Part shown: one piece after another, positions 31,653 through 42,099 of the stretch
Layout: each line of letters begins with the position of its first letter
Numbering within the stretch: the first letter of the stretch is position 1
Assembly (NCBI RefSeq): GCF_024347635.1
Contig: NZ_AP025510.1
Location: forward strand, 1,178,001-1,242,000
From: Vibrio tasmaniensis
Lineage (GTDB): Bacteria > Pseudomonadota > Gammaproteobacteria > Enterobacterales > Vibrionaceae
Direction: 5' to 3'
DNA: 64,000 bases
Notes under the pieces: generated by a model
Told to the model about the DNA's origin: nothing
What the model saw: only the letters and a program-made list of their open reading frames with translations
Database searches by the model: none
Made by a program: the position numbers and the translations under genes

Positions 31653-32174
31653 ATGTCTATTATCTTAGGGATTGACCCTGGCTCGCGTATTACCGGCTAT
31701 GGCGTGATTCGTCAAAATGGTCGCCACCTATATTATTTAGGTAGCGGCTGTATTCGTATGTCAGAAAAAGAGCTACCGGGTCGACTAAAACAGATTTACG
31801 CCGGCGTAAGCGAAATCATCACCCAGTTTCAGCCGGATGTGTTTGCGATCGAGCAAGTTTTCATGTCGAAGAACGCTGACTCTGCACTTAAGCTTGGACA
31901 AGCTCGTGGTAGCGCGATAGTGGCAGCGGTGAATGCGGATTTACCTGTACATGAATATGCGGCTCGTTTAATTAAGCAAGCTGTGACAGGAAATGGCGGT
32001 GCTGATAAGTCGATGGTTCAGAACATGGTGATGAGCATGCTTAAGTTACCTGCCAAACCACAGGCTGATGCTGCCGATGCGCTAGGCGTAGCGATCACTC
32101 ACGCTAACACCAATAAAACCTTGGTTGCATTGGCAGGTAAAGCAACTGGCGCAAGAAAAGGGCGTTACCGTTAA
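31653..32174 (+). CDS. ruvC: Holliday junction endodeoxyribonuclease RuvC
   Basis: 173 residues. RNase H-like resolvase that cuts Holliday junctions symmetrically. The acidic active site starts with Asp8 in [14 protein letters not shown], then Glu in FAIEQVF (about 68) and the C-terminal DAADALG pair. It is followed by a terminator and then ruvAB. Confidence 0.97.
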   Translation: MSIILGIDPGSRITGYGVIRQNGRHLYYLGSGCIRMSEKELPGRLKQIYAGVSEIITQFQPDVFAIEQVFMSKNADSALKLGQARGSAIVAAVNADLPVHEYAARLIKQAVTGNGGADKSMVQNMVMSMLKLPAKPQADAADALGVAITHANTNKTLVALAGKATGARKGRYR

Positions 32175-32211
32175 TCTAGGTCGTGGCGTTTTCTAAAACC
32201 CTGGGCCATGT

Positions 32212-32254
32212 GTTTTCCAAGCTTATAGTTTTCCAAGCATGTAGCTCCCCAAGC
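32212..32254 (+). repeat. Three short direct repeats after ruvC
   Basis: Two copies of GTTTTCCAAGC and a third diverged GCTCCCCAAGC follow each other between ruvC and its terminator. Probably slippage products. Confidence 0.5.
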
Positions 32255-32280
32255 CCAAATAATTCACTTCAAAAAACACA

Positions 32281-32307
32281 AAGAACTGGATAAGTATCCA
32301 GTTCTTT
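32281..32307 (+). terminator. Terminator between ruvC and ruvA
   Basis: AAGAACTGGAT/ATCCAGTTCTT stem with a short loop and T-rich tail. It suggests that ruvAB is expressed apart from ruvC. Confidence 0.8.
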
Positions 32308-32350
32308 TATATTCTGTTCCCCAAATAATATTCCATCAAGAGAGTGAATT

Positions 32351-32962
32351 GTGATCGGACGTTTACGCGGTACATTAATAGAAAAACAGCCACCAGAGTT
32401 ACTAATAGAAGTGAGTGGTGTTGGCTATGAAGTTCAAATGCCAATGAGCTGTTTTTATGAATTACCAAACGTGGGCGAAGAGGCGATCATCTACACTCAC
32501 TTTGTCGTTCGTGAAGATGCGCAGCTGCTTTATGGTTTCAATACAGTTAAAGAGCGTGCCTTGTTCCGTGAAGTCATCAAAGCAAACGGTGTGGGTCCTA
32601 AGCTCGGACTTGGCATACTTTCAGGCATGACGGCTAGCCAGTTTGTTCAGAGTGTTGAACGTGAAGATATCTCAACATTGGTTAAACTGCCGGGTGTAGG
32701 TAAGAAAACGGCTGAGCGTTTGGTTGTTGAAATGAAAGACCGTCTGAAAGGATGGGGCGCAGGTGACCTGTTTACTCCAGCGACAGATGCTGCACCTATT
32801 GACTCTATGCCGACAGTCCACGACGCTGAAGAAGAAGCGGTAAGTGCACTACTTGCATTAGGTTACAAGCCGACGCAAGCTTCTAAGGTGGTTTCTCAAG
32901 TGGCTAAAGATGGCATGACTAGCGAACAGTTGATTCGCGAAGCTCTGAAATCGATGGTTTAA
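32351..32962 (+). CDS. ruvA: Holliday junction branch-migration protein RuvA
   Basis: 203 residues from GTG 32351. It has an N-terminal OB domain ([31 protein letters not shown]), a central pair of helix-hairpin-helix motifs ([30 protein letters not shown]) and a C-terminal domain III that contacts RuvB. It binds four-way junctions as a tetramer. Confidence 0.97.
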   Translation: MIGRLRGTLIEKQPPELLIEVSGVGYEVQMPMSCFYELPNVGEEAIIYTHFVVREDAQLLYGFNTVKERALFREVIKANGVGPKLGLGILSGMTASQFVQSVEREDISTLVKLPGVGKKTAERLVVEMKDRLKGWGAGDLFTPATDAAPIDSMPTVHDAEEEAVSALLALGYKPTQASKVVSQVAKDGMTSEQLIREALKSMV

Positions 32963-33012
32963 TACCTCATATACTTGTTCTACAAAACAGATTCATTCAC
33001 TTTGCCCTTACA

Positions 33013-33042
33013 CAGAGTCGAGAAGCGCAGAGTCAAGAAGCG
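33013..33042 (+). repeat. Tandem 15-bp repeat before ruvB
   Basis: CAGAGTCGAGAAGCG is followed at once by CAGAGTCAAGAAGCG, one base different, 20 bases before the ruvB start. Confidence 0.65.
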
Positions 33043-33065
33043 CATAGTTAGGAATATCAGAATTT

Positions 33066-34082
33066 ATGATTGAAGCCGATCGCCTTATTGCACCGGACAA
33101 CCCAGTATTCAAAGATGAAGATGTCATTGATCGTGCAATACGCCCAAAAGCACTGGCTGACTATCAAGGTCAGGATCACGTTCGTGGTCAGATGGAAATT
33201 TTCATCAAAGCAGCACAAATGCGTAATGAGGCGCTCGATCATCTGTTGATATTTGGTCCTCCAGGCTTGGGTAAAACCACATTGGCAAACATTGTTGCCA
33301 ATGAAATGGATGTGAACATTCGTACCACTTCAGGGCCAGTATTAGAAAAAGCAGGTGACCTAGCGGCGCTGCTGACCAACCTTGAAGAAAATGATGTTCT
33401 ATTCATTGATGAGATTCACCGTCTAAGCCCTGTGGTTGAAGAGGTGTTGTATCCAGCAATGGAAGACTACCAACTAGATATCATGATTGGCGAAGGCCCA
33501 GCGGCACGTTCTATCAAGATCGACCTTCCTCCTTTCACTTTGATTGGTGCAACCACTCGAGCTGGTTCACTGACATCACCGTTGCGTGACCGTTTCGGTA
33601 TTACTCAGCGTCTTGAGTATTACAAAGTTGAAGATTTACAAAACATCGTTCAACGAAGTGCTGATTGTCTTGGTCTTTCTATGGAATCGCAAGGGGCGTT
33701 AGAAGTTGCTCGTCGAGCTCGTGGTACGCCACGTATTGCTAACCGTTTACTGCGCCGTGTTCGTGACTATGCGGAAGTGAAAGGCGATGGACATATTTGC
33801 CCAGAGGTTGCTGATAAAGCGCTAAACATGTTGGATGTCGATGCTAAAGGTTTCGACTACATGGATAGGAAGCTTTTGCTTGCGATTATGGAGAAGTTTG
33901 GTGGTGGCCCGGTTGGTATAGACAACATGGCTGCGGCGATTGGTGAAGAGAGAGATACCATTGAAGATGTGTTAGAGCCTTACTTGATTCAGCAAGGTTA
34001 TCTACAAAGAACGCCAAGAGGTCGAATCGCGACCGACAGAGCGTATTTACACTTCGGCATCGATAAACCATCTAATCGTTAA
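33066..34082 (+). CDS. ruvB: Holliday junction helicase motor RuvB
   Basis: 338 residues, AAA+ ATPase. Walker A is GPPGLGKTT (about 60-68), Walker B FIDEIHRL, sensor 1 GATTRAG, arginine-finger region LRDRFG, and a C-terminal winged helix ends [17 protein letters not shown]. It drives branch migration with RuvA. The 103-bp gap from ruvA is short enough for co-transcription. Confidence 0.98.
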   Translation: MIEADRLIAPDNPVFKDEDVIDRAIRPKALADYQGQDHVRGQMEIFIKAAQMRNEALDHLLIFGPPGLGKTTLANIVANEMDVNIRTTSGPVLEKAGDLAALLTNLEENDVLFIDEIHRLSPVVEEVLYPAMEDYQLDIMIGEGPAARSIKIDLPPFTLIGATTRAGSLTSPLRDRFGITQRLEYYKVEDLQNIVQRSADCLGLSMESQGALEVARRARGTPRIANRLLRRVRDYAEVKGDGHICPEVADKALNMLDVDAKGFDYMDRKLLLAIMEKFGGGPVGIDNMAAAIGEERDTIEDVLEPYLIQQGYLQRTPRGRIATDRAYLHFGIDKPSNR

Positions 34083-34097
34083 TTTATTCATTTTTAA

Positions 34098-34129
34098 AGA
34101 TCCCAGTTGCATAAGCGCTGGGATTTTTT
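34098..34129 (+). terminator. Terminator after ruvB
   Basis: ATCCCAG and CTGGGAT pair around a 10-base loop and are followed by T6. Confidence 0.85.
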
Positions 34130-34353
34130 GCTTTCTATTGAATAACAACTCTTTGAGCGAGTCGATAAAAAAGCTGAATGGCTCCCTCAAAAATGAAAAC
34201 TTTGATTTCATGTTTGAATTGAGTAACAAAAAATGAAATAAGCTGTCATGTTTTTTGTTAATACTTTATGGGTAGTTGTAATTCATATGTTGATGCGGTG
34301 CTGAGCTTTTGTCACAGATATCATATGCTGCTATTAATAGAGACATAATTGGT

Positions 34354-34367
34354 GTGATTTTAATCAT
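34354..34367. promoter_or_regulatory. FNR-like site 1 upstream of cydA
   Basis: GTGATTTTAATCAT keeps TGAT-N4-ATCA, the core of the FNR palindrome, with both outer bases different. It is also close to a CRP half-site. Confidence 0.5.
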
Positions 34368-34404
34368 AACTGTTCAAAAATAACTCTAATTTGCTTGAAT
34401 AAAA

Positions 34405-34418
34405 TTGATACAAATCAA
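34405..34418. promoter_or_regulatory. FNR site 2 upstream of cydA
   Basis: TTGATACAAATCAA is a perfect match to TTGAT-N4-ATCAA. It lies about 216 bp before the cydA start and 51 bp from site 1. FNR, the oxygen sensor, represses or tunes cyd genes under anaerobiosis in relatives. Confidence 0.75.
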
Positions 34419-34633
34419 CGCAAGGTTCTCCTATAAACCTTTTGAAACATACTGATTTTACCAGTAATATTAGCGGCAGCTATATTAGCTCATGCTTAAC
34501 AATAATCTAACTATAACGGTACGTTTTTACTACAAGTTTCAATTTGTAATAACAATCTCACGAATTGTTTTAACACGGATCTTTGCGGTGAATAATCACA
34601 CAAGTGTCATTCAGCCGACACAAAGGAGTTACC

Positions 34634-36220
34634 ATGATTGATGTTGTTGATCTGTCGCGATTGCAATTTGCATTTACAGCGATGTATCACTTCCTATTTG
34701 TTCCACTGACTTTAGGTATGGCATTTCTACTTGCCATTATGGAGTCAGTTTATGTAATGACTGGCAAGCAAATTTACAAGGACATGACTAAGTTCTGGGG
34801 TAAATTGTTTGGTATTAACTTTGCTCTTGGTGTAGCGACAGGCTTAACCATGGAGTTCCAGTTCGGTACTAACTGGTCATACTATTCTCACTATGTTGGC
34901 GACATCTTTGGTGCTCCGCTGGCTATCGAAGCGCTTGTTGCATTCTTCCTAGAGTCTACTTTTGTTGGTCTTTTCTTCTTCGGTTGGGACAGATTGTCAA
35001 AGCGTCAACACTTAGCGGTAACGTGGTTAGTAGCACTTGGTTCTAACTTCTCTGCGCTTTGGATCTTGGTAGCTAACGGCTGGATGCAAAACCCAGTGGG
35101 TGCGGAATTTAACTTTGAAACTATGCGTATGGAAATGGTGAGCTTCGCTGAAGTTGTACTAAATCCAGTAGCACAGGTTAAATTCGTACACACAGTAGCG
35201 TCTGGTTACACAACGGGTGCAATGTTCATCCTTGGTATCAGCTCATACTACATTCTTAAAGGTCGTGACCTTGCCTTTGCTCGTCGCTCTTTTGCGATTG
35301 CAGCATCTTTCGGCATGGCGGCAATCTTGTCAGTAATCGTGCTAGGTGATGAATCTGGTTACGAGCTTGGTGAAGTCCAAAAAGTGAAGCTAGCAGCTAT
35401 TGAAGCTGAGTGGCACACTGAAGAAGCCCCGGCCGCGTTCACTGTATTTGGTGTTCCAAACCAAGAAACCATGCACACAGACTACGCAATTAAGATCCCT
35501 TACGTTATGGGTATTATTGCGACACGTTCTTTTGATACAGAAGTAACAGGACTACGTGACTTGCGCGACGATCACGTTGATCGTATTCGTACCGGTATGT
35601 ATGCGTATGAGTTGCTTGAAAAGCTACGTGGTGGTGATCGTTCAGAAGAGAACAAAGCAGCATTTGATGAAGTAAAAGGTGATCTAGGTTACGGACTGCT
35701 TCTTAAGCGCTATACAGACGACGTTGTAGATGCAACAGAAGACCAAATCCAAATGGCTGCGGATGATTCTATCCCAACAGTTTGGCCTCTATTCTGGTCA
35801 TTCCGTTTGATGGTTGCTTGTGGCTTCATCATGCTGTTTGTATTCGGTGCGGCGTTTGTTCAAACGTGTCGTCAGAAGATCGAACAGAAACCATGGGTAC
35901 TTAAAGCGGCGCTATTCTCAATCCCACTACCTTGGATTGCGATTGAAGCTGGTTGGTTCGTTGCTGAATTTGGTCGTCAACCATGGGCGGTTGGTGAAAT
36001 CCTACCGGTTAACGTTGCTGCATCAGCACTGACTATTGAACAGCTTTGGACTTCTCTATTCGCGATTCTGGCACTGTACACAGTGTTCTTGATTGCTGAA
36101 GTTTACCTAATGCTGAAATTCGCACGTAAAGGTCCAAGTAGCTTAAAGACAGGCCGTTACCACTTCGAACAAAACGATAACTCTGTTGAAGACAAAGTTA
36201 GCCGTTCAGTCGAAGTATAA
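34634..36220 (+). CDS. cydA: Cytochrome bd-I ubiquinol oxidase subunit I
   Basis: 528 residues from ATG 34634, with AAGGAG just upstream. The frame is open for ten more codons without family similarity. CydA carries haems b558, b595 and d and the quinol-binding Q-loop. Conserved segments include [23 protein letters not shown] at the N-terminus, [12 protein letters not shown] in the late membrane region and the C-terminal [14 protein letters not shown]. It is a high-affinity terminal oxidase for low oxygen. Confidence 0.98.
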   Translation: MIDVVDLSRLQFAFTAMYHFLFVPLTLGMAFLLAIMESVYVMTGKQIYKDMTKFWGKLFGINFALGVATGLTMEFQFGTNWSYYSHYVGDIFGAPLAIEALVAFFLESTFVGLFFFGWDRLSKRQHLAVTWLVALGSNFSALWILVANGWMQNPVGAEFNFETMRMEMVSFAEVVLNPVAQVKFVHTVASGYTTGAMFILGISSYYILKGRDLAFARRSFAIAASFGMAAILSVIVLGDESGYELGEVQKVKLAAIEAEWHTEEAPAAFTVFGVPNQETMHTDYAIKIPYVMGIIATRSFDTEVTGLRDLRDDHVDRIRTGMYAYELLEKLRGGDRSEENKAAFDEVKGDLGYGLLLKRYTDDVVDATEDQIQMAADDSIPTVWPLFWSFRLMVACGFIMLFVFGAAFVQTCRQKIEQKPWVLKAALFSIPLPWIAIEAGWFVAEFGRQPWAVGEILPVNVAASALTIEQLWTSLFAILALYTVFLIAEVYLMLKFARKGPSSLKTGRYHFEQNDNSVEDKVSRSVEV

Positions 36221-36233
36221 GTGAGGGAATATT

Positions 36234-37370
36234 ATGTTTGATTACGAAAGCTTACGACTTATTTGGTGGGTATTGATCGGTGTTCTACTGGTTGGTTTCG
36301 CCGTAACTGATGGCTTCGATATGGGTGTTGCAGCCCTTTCACCTGTTATCGGTAAGAGCGACACTGAACGTCGTATTATGCTAAACACGATTGCCCCTCA
36401 CTGGGATGGCAACCAAGTTTGGCTTATCACTGCGGGTGGTGCATTGTTTGCTGCATGGCCTTTGGTTTACGCGACGTCGTTTTCTGGTTTCTACTTTGCA
36501 ATGTACGTGACGTTAGCTGCACTTTGGTTACGTCCGCTTGCTCTTGATTACCGCTCTAAGATTGAAGAGCCAAAATGGCGTAAAGCTTGGGACTACGCAC
36601 TTTGCTTTAGTGGCACAGTACCACCAATCATCTTTGGTGTAGCATTTGGTAACTTACTGCAAGGTGTTCCATTCGAACTGAACTACCTGATGATGTCTAA
36701 GTACCATGGTACGTTCTTCGCTTTGCTTAACCCATTTGCATTGCTTTGTGGTGTGTTGGCGCTGATGTTGTTCGTGATGCAAGGTGCAACATGGCTTCAA
36801 ATGAAGACAACAGAAGAGCTACATAGTCGCGCTCGAAACGTTGCTCAGATCACTGGCCTAATTGCTATTGCTCTATTCGTTATCGGTGGCTTCTGGGTTC
36901 AGTCTATTGAAGGCTATGTAATCACAAGCACGATAGACACGTTTGCTGATTCAAACCCACTAAACAAAGAAGTATCACTTCAAGTTGGTGCTTGGATGAC
37001 AAACTTCGAAACGTATCCAGCAATGTGGGCTGCGCCGATTCTTGGTGTAGCAATGCCACTGCTTGCTGTAATTGCATCTCGCTTTGAGCGTGGTGGTTTC
37101 GCATTCTTGTTCTCAAGCCTATCTAACGCTGGTGTTATTTTAACGGCTGGTTTTGCAATGTTCCCATTCGTAATGCCATCAAGCCTGAACCCTAACCATA
37201 GTTTGACTATGTGGGATTCAACAGCAAGTGAGCTAACGCTTGGTCTTATGACTGGAGTTGCGGCGGTAATGGTTCCTGTGATTCTTGGCTACACAACGTG
37301 GACATACTACAAAATGTTCGGTCGTCTAGATAAGAAACACATCGAAGATAACGACGTTTCAGCTTACTAA
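36234..37370 (+). CDS. cydB: Cytochrome bd-I ubiquinol oxidase subunit II
   Basis: 378 residues, integral membrane. FDYESLRLIWWVLIGVLLVGFAVTDGFDMGVA at the N-terminus and APHWDGNQVWLITAGGALFAAWP are CydB hallmarks. It starts 13 bases after cydA with GAGGGA upstream, and pairs with CydA as structural scaffold. Confidence 0.98.
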   Translation: MFDYESLRLIWWVLIGVLLVGFAVTDGFDMGVAALSPVIGKSDTERRIMLNTIAPHWDGNQVWLITAGGALFAAWPLVYATSFSGFYFAMYVTLAALWLRPLALDYRSKIEEPKWRKAWDYALCFSGTVPPIIFGVAFGNLLQGVPFELNYLMMSKYHGTFFALLNPFALLCGVLALMLFVMQGATWLQMKTTEELHSRARNVAQITGLIAIALFVIGGFWVQSIEGYVITSTIDTFADSNPLNKEVSLQVGAWMTNFETYPAMWAAPILGVAMPLLAVIASRFERGGFAFLFSSLSNAGVILTAGFAMFPFVMPSSLNPNHSLTMWDSTASELTLGLMTGVAAVMVPVILGYTTWTYYKMFGRLDKKHIEDNDVSAY

Positions 37371-37401
37371 GCTAGAAGTTAAATAACTTAGGAGAAATTT
37401 T

Positions 37402-37509
37402 ATGTGGTATTTCGCATGGATTTTGGGTGTACTTCTAGCATGTGCATTCGGCATCATTAATGCTCTATGGTTAGAGCATTCAGAAATGATGGATAAAGAC
37501 AGTGAGTAA
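37402..37509 (+). CDS. cydX: Cytochrome bd oxidase small subunit CydX
   Basis: 35-residue single-helix protein, MWYFAWILGVLLACAFGIIN then an acidic tail ending MMDKDSE. It matches the CydX/YbgT family, which stabilises the haem site of CydAB. The start ATG 37402 follows TAGGAG. Its stop overlaps the GTG start of ybgE by eight bases. Confidence 0.95.
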   Translation: MWYFAWILGVLLACAFGIINALWLEHSEMMDKDSE

Positions 37510-37804
37510 TCTCGCAGAGCAAATCGCTAAACTGCATCAACCAATGGATAAAACTCTTTTAAGAGCTTTATCTCTAGTATTGGGTTTCATGCATGTAGGT
37601 TTAGTGATGTGGGAACCTGAAGCGTATGCGACAAGCATCGGTGGCTTTAACGCGATCATCGGGCCTATGTTCATTTGGGCAGTATGCTCAAGCATGGTTT
37701 ACGGTATTGGATTTAAACCAAGAGCTTGGATGTGGCAGCTACTGTTTAGTCCGTATGTTTCACTCTCAATTTTGCTCTACCTAACGGTGCTGCGCCTTTT
37801 ATAA
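37502..37804 (+). CDS. ybgE: YbgE family cyd operon protein
   Basis: 100 residues from GTG 37502, overlapping the end of cydX. It has three hydrophobic helices (about 20-38, 45-65 and 75-97). The family is found only at the end of cydABX operons. A role in oxidase assembly is assumed, not shown. Confidence 0.88.
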   Translation: MSNLAEQIAKLHQPMDKTLLRALSLVLGFMHVGLVMWEPEAYATSIGGFNAIIGPMFIWAVCSSMVYGIGFKPRAWMWQLLFSPYVSLSILLYLTVLRLL

Positions 37805-37865
37805 AAGGCAAAGGATTTAGGTTCAGAACGACGTGAACCTTTATGCTTGTTGGGTTTTTAGCCAA

Positions 37866-37899
37866 AAAGAGGTCATCTTATACAGATGGCCTTTTTTTT
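37866..37899 (+). terminator. Terminator of the cyd operon
   Basis: AAGAGGTCATCT and AGATGGCCTT pair imperfectly (one mismatch) around a short loop, then T8. Confidence 0.8.
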
Positions 37900-37905
37900 C
37901 GTCTG

Positions 37906-37934
37906 TTAAATCAAAAAATTCACAGCGATATACT
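37906..37934 (+). promoter_or_regulatory. Possible promoter of the ybgC-tol-pal operon
   Basis: A good -10 TATACT (37929-37934) stands 17 bp after a weak -35 TTAAAT, right behind the cyd terminator. Confidence 0.4.
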
Positions 37935-37994
37935 ATTAATGATAAGGAGTTAGGTTATAGTGAGATCTTTATCGTTTTGAATTGTGGTATCAAA

Positions 37995-38414
37995 TTGCAG
38001 GGATTATCTAAGCTATTTACGTGGCCAGTGACAGTGTATTACGAAGACACCGATGCCGGTGGTGTTGTATACCATTCAAACTATCTTAAGTTTTTCGAAC
38101 GCGCTCGAACTGAGATGTTGCGCTCAATTGGCGTCTCTCAGCAAGTCTTGTTAGAACAAAATATCGGTTTTGTAGTCCGACATATGGACATCGATTTTAT
38201 TCAAGGTGCGCGCCTGGATGATTCTTTACAAGTCATTACAAATATTTACGAGTTGAAGCGAGCTACCTTGGTCTTCTGTCAAGAGATCGTAAATCCTGAT
38301 GGCAAAGCATTGTGTAAAGCAATGGTTAAGGTAGCATGTATCGACAATCAAAAAATGAAACCCAAAGCAATGCCAACATTTATTCTCACGGAGCTAACGA
38401 ATAGTGACTGCTGA
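37995..38414 (+). CDS. ybgC: Tol-Pal system-associated acyl-CoA thioesterase YbgC
   Basis: About 139 residues of hot-dog fold thioesterase. The active-site segment is [27 protein letters not shown] with its catalytic Asp. The start is uncertain. TTG 37995 gives the family length, TTG 37977 is in frame, and the frame stays open to 37833 across the cyd terminator, which cannot be coding. A strong AAGGAG at about 37943 has no in-frame start close behind it. It heads the tol-pal operon and overlaps tolQ by 11 bases. Confidence 0.88.
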   Translation: MQGLSKLFTWPVTVYYEDTDAGGVVYHSNYLKFFERARTEMLRSIGVSQQVLLEQNIGFVVRHMDIDFIQGARLDDSLQVITNIYELKRATLVFCQEIVNPDGKALCKAMVKVACIDNQKMKPKAMPTFILTELTNSDC

Positions 38415-39087
38415 AATCTCAATCTTAGGCCTAATTTTAGAAGCTAGCTTACTAGTTAAGATGGTCATGCTAATTCTCATGGGCATGTCTGTTGTATCTT
38501 GGGCGATGATAATTAAACGAAGCAAAGTATTATCTCAAGCTACTAAACAAACTGACGTGTTTGAAGATAAGTTCTGGTCAGGCGTTGATCTCGCTAAATT
38601 GTATCAAGAGAGCAACAAGCGCAAAGACGAACTCTCTGGTACTGAAGAGATTTTCTACGCAGGCTTTACTGAGTTCGCTCGCCTACGTAAATCAAATGCA
38701 GCGTCTCCAGACTTCATTATGGAAGGCACTGGACGTGCAATGCGCGTAGCGGTTGCCCGTGAAGTAGACGAGCTAGAAACCAACTTACCTTTCCTAGCAA
38801 CGGTCGGTTCTATCAGTCCATACATCGGATTGTTTGGTACGGTTTGGGGCATCATGCACTCATTCATCGCATTAGGTGAAGTTAAGCAAGCGACATTAGC
38901 AATGGTTGCTCCTGGTATTGCAGAAGCACTGATCGCGACAGCAATGGGCCTGTTTGCTGCTATTCCAGCTGTAATGGCGTATAACCGTTTTAGCAGCCGT
39001 GTGGGTAAGTTAGAGCATAATTACGCGACTTTCTCTGAAGAGTTCCATAGCATTCTTCACCGTCAAGCGATGGCTGGCAGGGAATAA
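38404..39087 (+). CDS. tolQ: Tol-Pal system proton channel subunit TolQ
   Basis: 227 residues from GTG 38404, with GGAG upstream. Three membrane helices (about 15-37, 135-157 and 170-192), MotA/ExbB family. [23 protein letters not shown] is the conserved second-helix region. With TolR it uses the proton-motive force to energise TolA during outer-membrane constriction. Confidence 0.97.
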   Translation: MTAEISILGLILEASLLVKMVMLILMGMSVVSWAMIIKRSKVLSQATKQTDVFEDKFWSGVDLAKLYQESNKRKDELSGTEEIFYAGFTEFARLRKSNAASPDFIMEGTGRAMRVAVAREVDELETNLPFLATVGSISPYIGLFGTVWGIMHSFIALGEVKQATLAMVAPGIAEALIATAMGLFAAIPAVMAYNRFSSRVGKLEHNYATFSEEFHSILHRQAMAGRE

Positions 39088-39090
39088 CCG

Positions 39091-39534
39091 ATGGCCGGAT
39101 ACCAACCTAAAAAACGCAAAATGACAGCAGAGATTAACGTTGTACCTTACATCGACGTTATGCTTGTTTTGCTGATCATTTTTATGGTGACTTCTCCGTT
39201 TGTCACTCAAGGCGTAGATGTTGAATTGCCTCAGGCTTCAACGGCTAAGTCGGCACAAGATCTCTTAGGTGACGACAACGCGAGTTTCATTATCGTTGAA
39301 GTGAACAAAGACGGCGAACTTGGTTTGAGTGTGAATAACGAAGAGGTTCAGCGAGGCTTGTCTCTGGAAGATATTATCGTCCGAGTGAAAGCTGAACTGT
39401 CTCTAAAGCCAAATTCTCCAGTGGCAGTTGGCGGTGATGCCGCAACGCCTTACGCTGAAGTGGTTATATTACTTGATGAATTAAGCCGTGCAGGTGTGCC
39501 AAAGGTTGGCCTTTTAACGGATATAAGGGAATAG
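39091..39534 (+). CDS. tolR: Tol-Pal system protein TolR
   Basis: 147 residues, ExbD family. One membrane helix (about 18-38) contains the essential proton-carrying Asp in VVPYIDVMLVLLIIFMV. The periplasmic domain follows. The gene starts three bases after the tolQ stop. Confidence 0.97.
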   Translation: MAGYQPKKRKMTAEINVVPYIDVMLVLLIIFMVTSPFVTQGVDVELPQASTAKSAQDLLGDDNASFIIVEVNKDGELGLSVNNEEVQRGLSLEDIIVRVKAELSLKPNSPVAVGGDAATPYAEVVILLDELSRAGVPKVGLLTDIRE

Positions 39535-39547
39535 CTCCGTAGCATTC

Positions 39548-40615
39548 ATGAAAGCGAATAATAAAAAATCCAATAATTTTAGGTCACCGCTTCTTATTTC
39601 TCTTGGGCTGCACGTCATGCTATTCGTTGCGCTCATTTGGGGAGCGGATTTCACTATGTCAGAACCAAAGCCGACAGGGCAGATGGTTCAAGCTGTGGTG
39701 ATTGATCCTCAGTTGGTTCGCCAGCAAGCTCAACAGATTCGTCAACAAAGAGAAGCGGCGAGCAAAAAAGAGCAAGAGCGTCTAGACAAACTAAGACGTG
39801 AAAGCGAACGACTTGAAAAAAATCGTAAAGCTGAAGAAGAGAACATTCGAAAGCTGAAAGAAAAGCAGGCTAAAGAAGCGAAAGCCGCTCGCGAAGCGGA
39901 AAAGCGTCGAGTTGAGAATGAAAAACAACGTAAAGTTGAAGAGGCTCGTTTAAAGCAAGAACAAAAGAAAGCCGCTAAAGCAGAAGCTGATCGTAAATTG
40001 AAAGAAGCCGCAGTTGTGAAAGCAGAGAAAGAACGCAAGGCAAAAGAAGCGGCCATTGCTAAAGCTGAACAAGAACGCGTGGCGAAAGAAAAAGCCGCGA
40101 AAGAGGCCGCTGAAAAAGCCCGTAAAGAAAAAGAAGCCGCTGAGCGTGCTGAGAAACAACGTATAGCGAAAGAGAAAGAAGCGGCAGCCGCAGCGGAGAA
40201 AGCCCGTAAAGCAAAAGAAGCTGCAGCAAGAGCCGAGAAAGAGCGCAAACAACAAGAGGCGGCATTGAACGATATCTTTGCTGGGCTTGAAACTGAACAA
40301 AGTAATAACAATACTGCTTTGAATCAGCATTTAGAAGATGAAAAGGCTCGATATATATCAATTTACCAACAAACTGTGCAACGAAACCTCTTGATGGAAG
40401 ACTCCTTCCGTGGTCAAGAGTGTGTTCTTAACATTCAGTTGACACCAACTGGTGGTAACAAAGCTGTAGTGAGAAGGGTCTCGGTAGTTAGCGGAAATCG
40501 CCAGCTTTGCTCAGCAGCACAGGCTGCTACAGTGAAAGCGAGAGAGTTCGATTTTCCTCAAGACTCATCGTTACAACAAATATTCCGAGATTTTGACTTT
40601 CGGTTCATCCCATAA
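39548..40615 (+). CDS. tolA: Cell envelope integrity protein TolA
   Basis: 355 residues. The N-terminal helix (about 12-30) has the SHLS-type face that meets TolQR. A long Lys/Ala/Glu-rich helical domain (about 55-240) is built from repeated KEAAEKARK-like units. The compact C-terminal domain (about 255-355), with its Cys pair ECVLNIQ...QLCSAA, binds TolB and phage or colicin partners. The low-complexity middle creates long open frames on the other strand, which are not genes. Confidence 0.97.
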   Translation: MKANNKKSNNFRSPLLISLGLHVMLFVALIWGADFTMSEPKPTGQMVQAVVIDPQLVRQQAQQIRQQREAASKKEQERLDKLRRESERLEKNRKAEEENIRKLKEKQAKEAKAAREAEKRRVENEKQRKVEEARLKQEQKKAAKAEADRKLKEAAVVKAEKERKAKEAAIAKAEQERVAKEKAAKEAAEKARKEKEAAERAEKQRIAKEKEAAAAAEKARKAKEAAARAEKERKQQEAALNDIFAGLETEQSNNNTALNQHLEDEKARYISIYQQTVQRNLLMEDSFRGQECVLNIQLTPTGGNKAVVRRVSVVSGNRQLCSAAQAATVKAREFDFPQDSSLQQIFRDFDFRFIP

Positions 40616-40632
40616 TGAGAAATGGATAACTT

Positions 40633-41988
40633 ATGCTTAAAGGTAACTTCTTCAAGAGCCTGTTTGTTATGGCATGTCTTTTTTCTAGCTCTGCTTTTGC
40701 AAAATTAGAAATTGTTATTACAGACGGTATTAACTCTGCACGACCTATCGCTATTGTCCCTTTCCGTTGGGAAGGCGCAGGACCATTGCCACACGATGTA
40801 TCAGCAGTTATCGCTTCTGACTTGCAACGCAGTGGTAAATTCAGCCCAGTAGCGACAAGTAAAATGCCTCAAACGCCTTACAGTGAAACCGAGGTGAACT
40901 TTGATGCTTGGACTAACCTAGGCGTTGATTCCTTGCTAACAGGTAGCATCACTAAAAATGCCGAAGGGCAGTATGTGGTGAACTACCAACTGATCGACAT
41001 TGTTCGTGGTCAACTGACTAAAGGTCAAAGCCGTGCATTAAGCGATGAAGGCCAATTGGTACTTTCTAAAGATCATGTGCTGTTCAACAAGAAAGCGACA
41101 GTGCCTGGTAAACGCTTGAGAGAATATGCTCACCGCATCTCTGACTTAGTGTATGAAGAGCTAACGGGTGAAAAAGGGGCGTTTCTAACGCGTATCTCTT
41201 ACGTAGTTGTGAACGACAAAGACAAGTACCCGTACCAGCTTCGCGTTGCTGACTACGATGGCTTTAACGAGCGCTTGGTGCTTCGTTCTAAGCAACCACT
41301 TATGTCACCGGCATGGTCTCCGGATGGTAAGAAGCTTGCGTATGTGAGTTTCCAAAATGGCCAAGCTGAAATATTCATTATGAATATTTACACGGGTGAG
41401 CGCGAGAAAGTGACGTCATACCCTCGTCATAATGGTGCGCCAAGATTCTCGCCAGATGGTAAAACATTGGCGTTGGTATTGTCGAAAACAGGCAGCCTTC
41501 AGGTGTACACACTTGACCTTGCTAGCCGTAAGTTGACTCAAATTACCCGCGGCCGTTCTAATAATACTGAACCGTTCTGGCACCCAGATGGCAAGTCTCT
41601 TATTTTCACATCGGATCGTGGTGGTAAACCACAGATTTATAATGTAAATTTGTCAAATAATTCGACATCTCGTATTACTTGGCAAGGTAGCCAAAACTTA
41701 GGTGGCCAGATCACCCCTGACGGACGATTCCTGATCATGGTCAATCGTAGCAACTCGGGTTTTAACTTGGCTAAACAAGATTTGGAAACCGGTGCGGTTC
41801 AGGTGCTAACAAAAACATTGTTAGATGAATCTCCAAGTATTGCACCGAATGGAGGTATGGTTATCTATAGCTCTATTTACAACAAAACAAATGTACTATC
41901 GATGGTTTCTATCGATGGTCGTTTTAAAGCTAGATTACCGGCAACGAACGGGCGCGTAAGAGCACCTTCGTGGTCACCGTTTCTCTAG
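40633..41988 (+). CDS. tolB: Tol-Pal system beta-propeller protein TolB
   Basis: 451 residues, periplasmic. A signal peptide is cleaved after SSSAFA (about 23). The N-terminal alpha/beta domain has the TolA-box region, and a six-bladed propeller shows repeated [27 protein letters not shown] and TPDGRFLIM blades. It binds Pal and TolA in turn. Confidence 0.98.
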   Translation: MLKGNFFKSLFVMACLFSSSAFAKLEIVITDGINSARPIAIVPFRWEGAGPLPHDVSAVIASDLQRSGKFSPVATSKMPQTPYSETEVNFDAWTNLGVDSLLTGSITKNAEGQYVVNYQLIDIVRGQLTKGQSRALSDEGQLVLSKDHVLFNKKATVPGKRLREYAHRISDLVYEELTGEKGAFLTRISYVVVNDKDKYPYQLRVADYDGFNERLVLRSKQPLMSPAWSPDGKKLAYVSFQNGQAEIFIMNIYTGEREKVTSYPRHNGAPRFSPDGKTLALVLSKTGSLQVYTLDLASRKLTQITRGRSNNTEPFWHPDGKSLIFTSDRGGKPQIYNVNLSNNSTSRITWQGSQNLGGQITPDGRFLIMVNRSNSGFNLAKQDLETGAVQVLTKTLLDESPSIAPNGGMVIYSSIYNKTNVLSMVSIDGRFKARLPATNGRVRAPSWSPFL

Positions 41989-42099
41989 TTTATTTGATAC
42001 ATTCTTTTAGCTATTGATAGTATTAACTATTGTGGCGTATAACTATCTATAGCACTTAGTCGCTGTAGAAACTAAGTTTGATAACGTAAGGAAAAAAAG

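Larger units (their letters stand above)
34130..34633 (+). promoter_or_regulatory. cydA upstream control region
   Basis: About 500 bp of AT-rich DNA without a gene. It holds two FNR-type palindromes (listed separately) and probably ArcA sites and several promoters, as upstream of cydAB in other gammaproteobacteria. No -35/-10 pair was singled out. Confidence 0.6.

Noticed and set aside
37833..37994. Upstream extension of ybgC
   Set aside because: It would translate the cyd terminator hairpin and promoter; homologues begin near the [14 protein letters not shown] segment.
39742..40311. Long minus-strand open frame (189 codons) opposite tolA
   Set aside because: It is the antisense of the Lys/Ala/Glu-rich TolA repeat, giving a Ser/Phe/Ala-rich artefact with no ribosome-binding site or family sequence.
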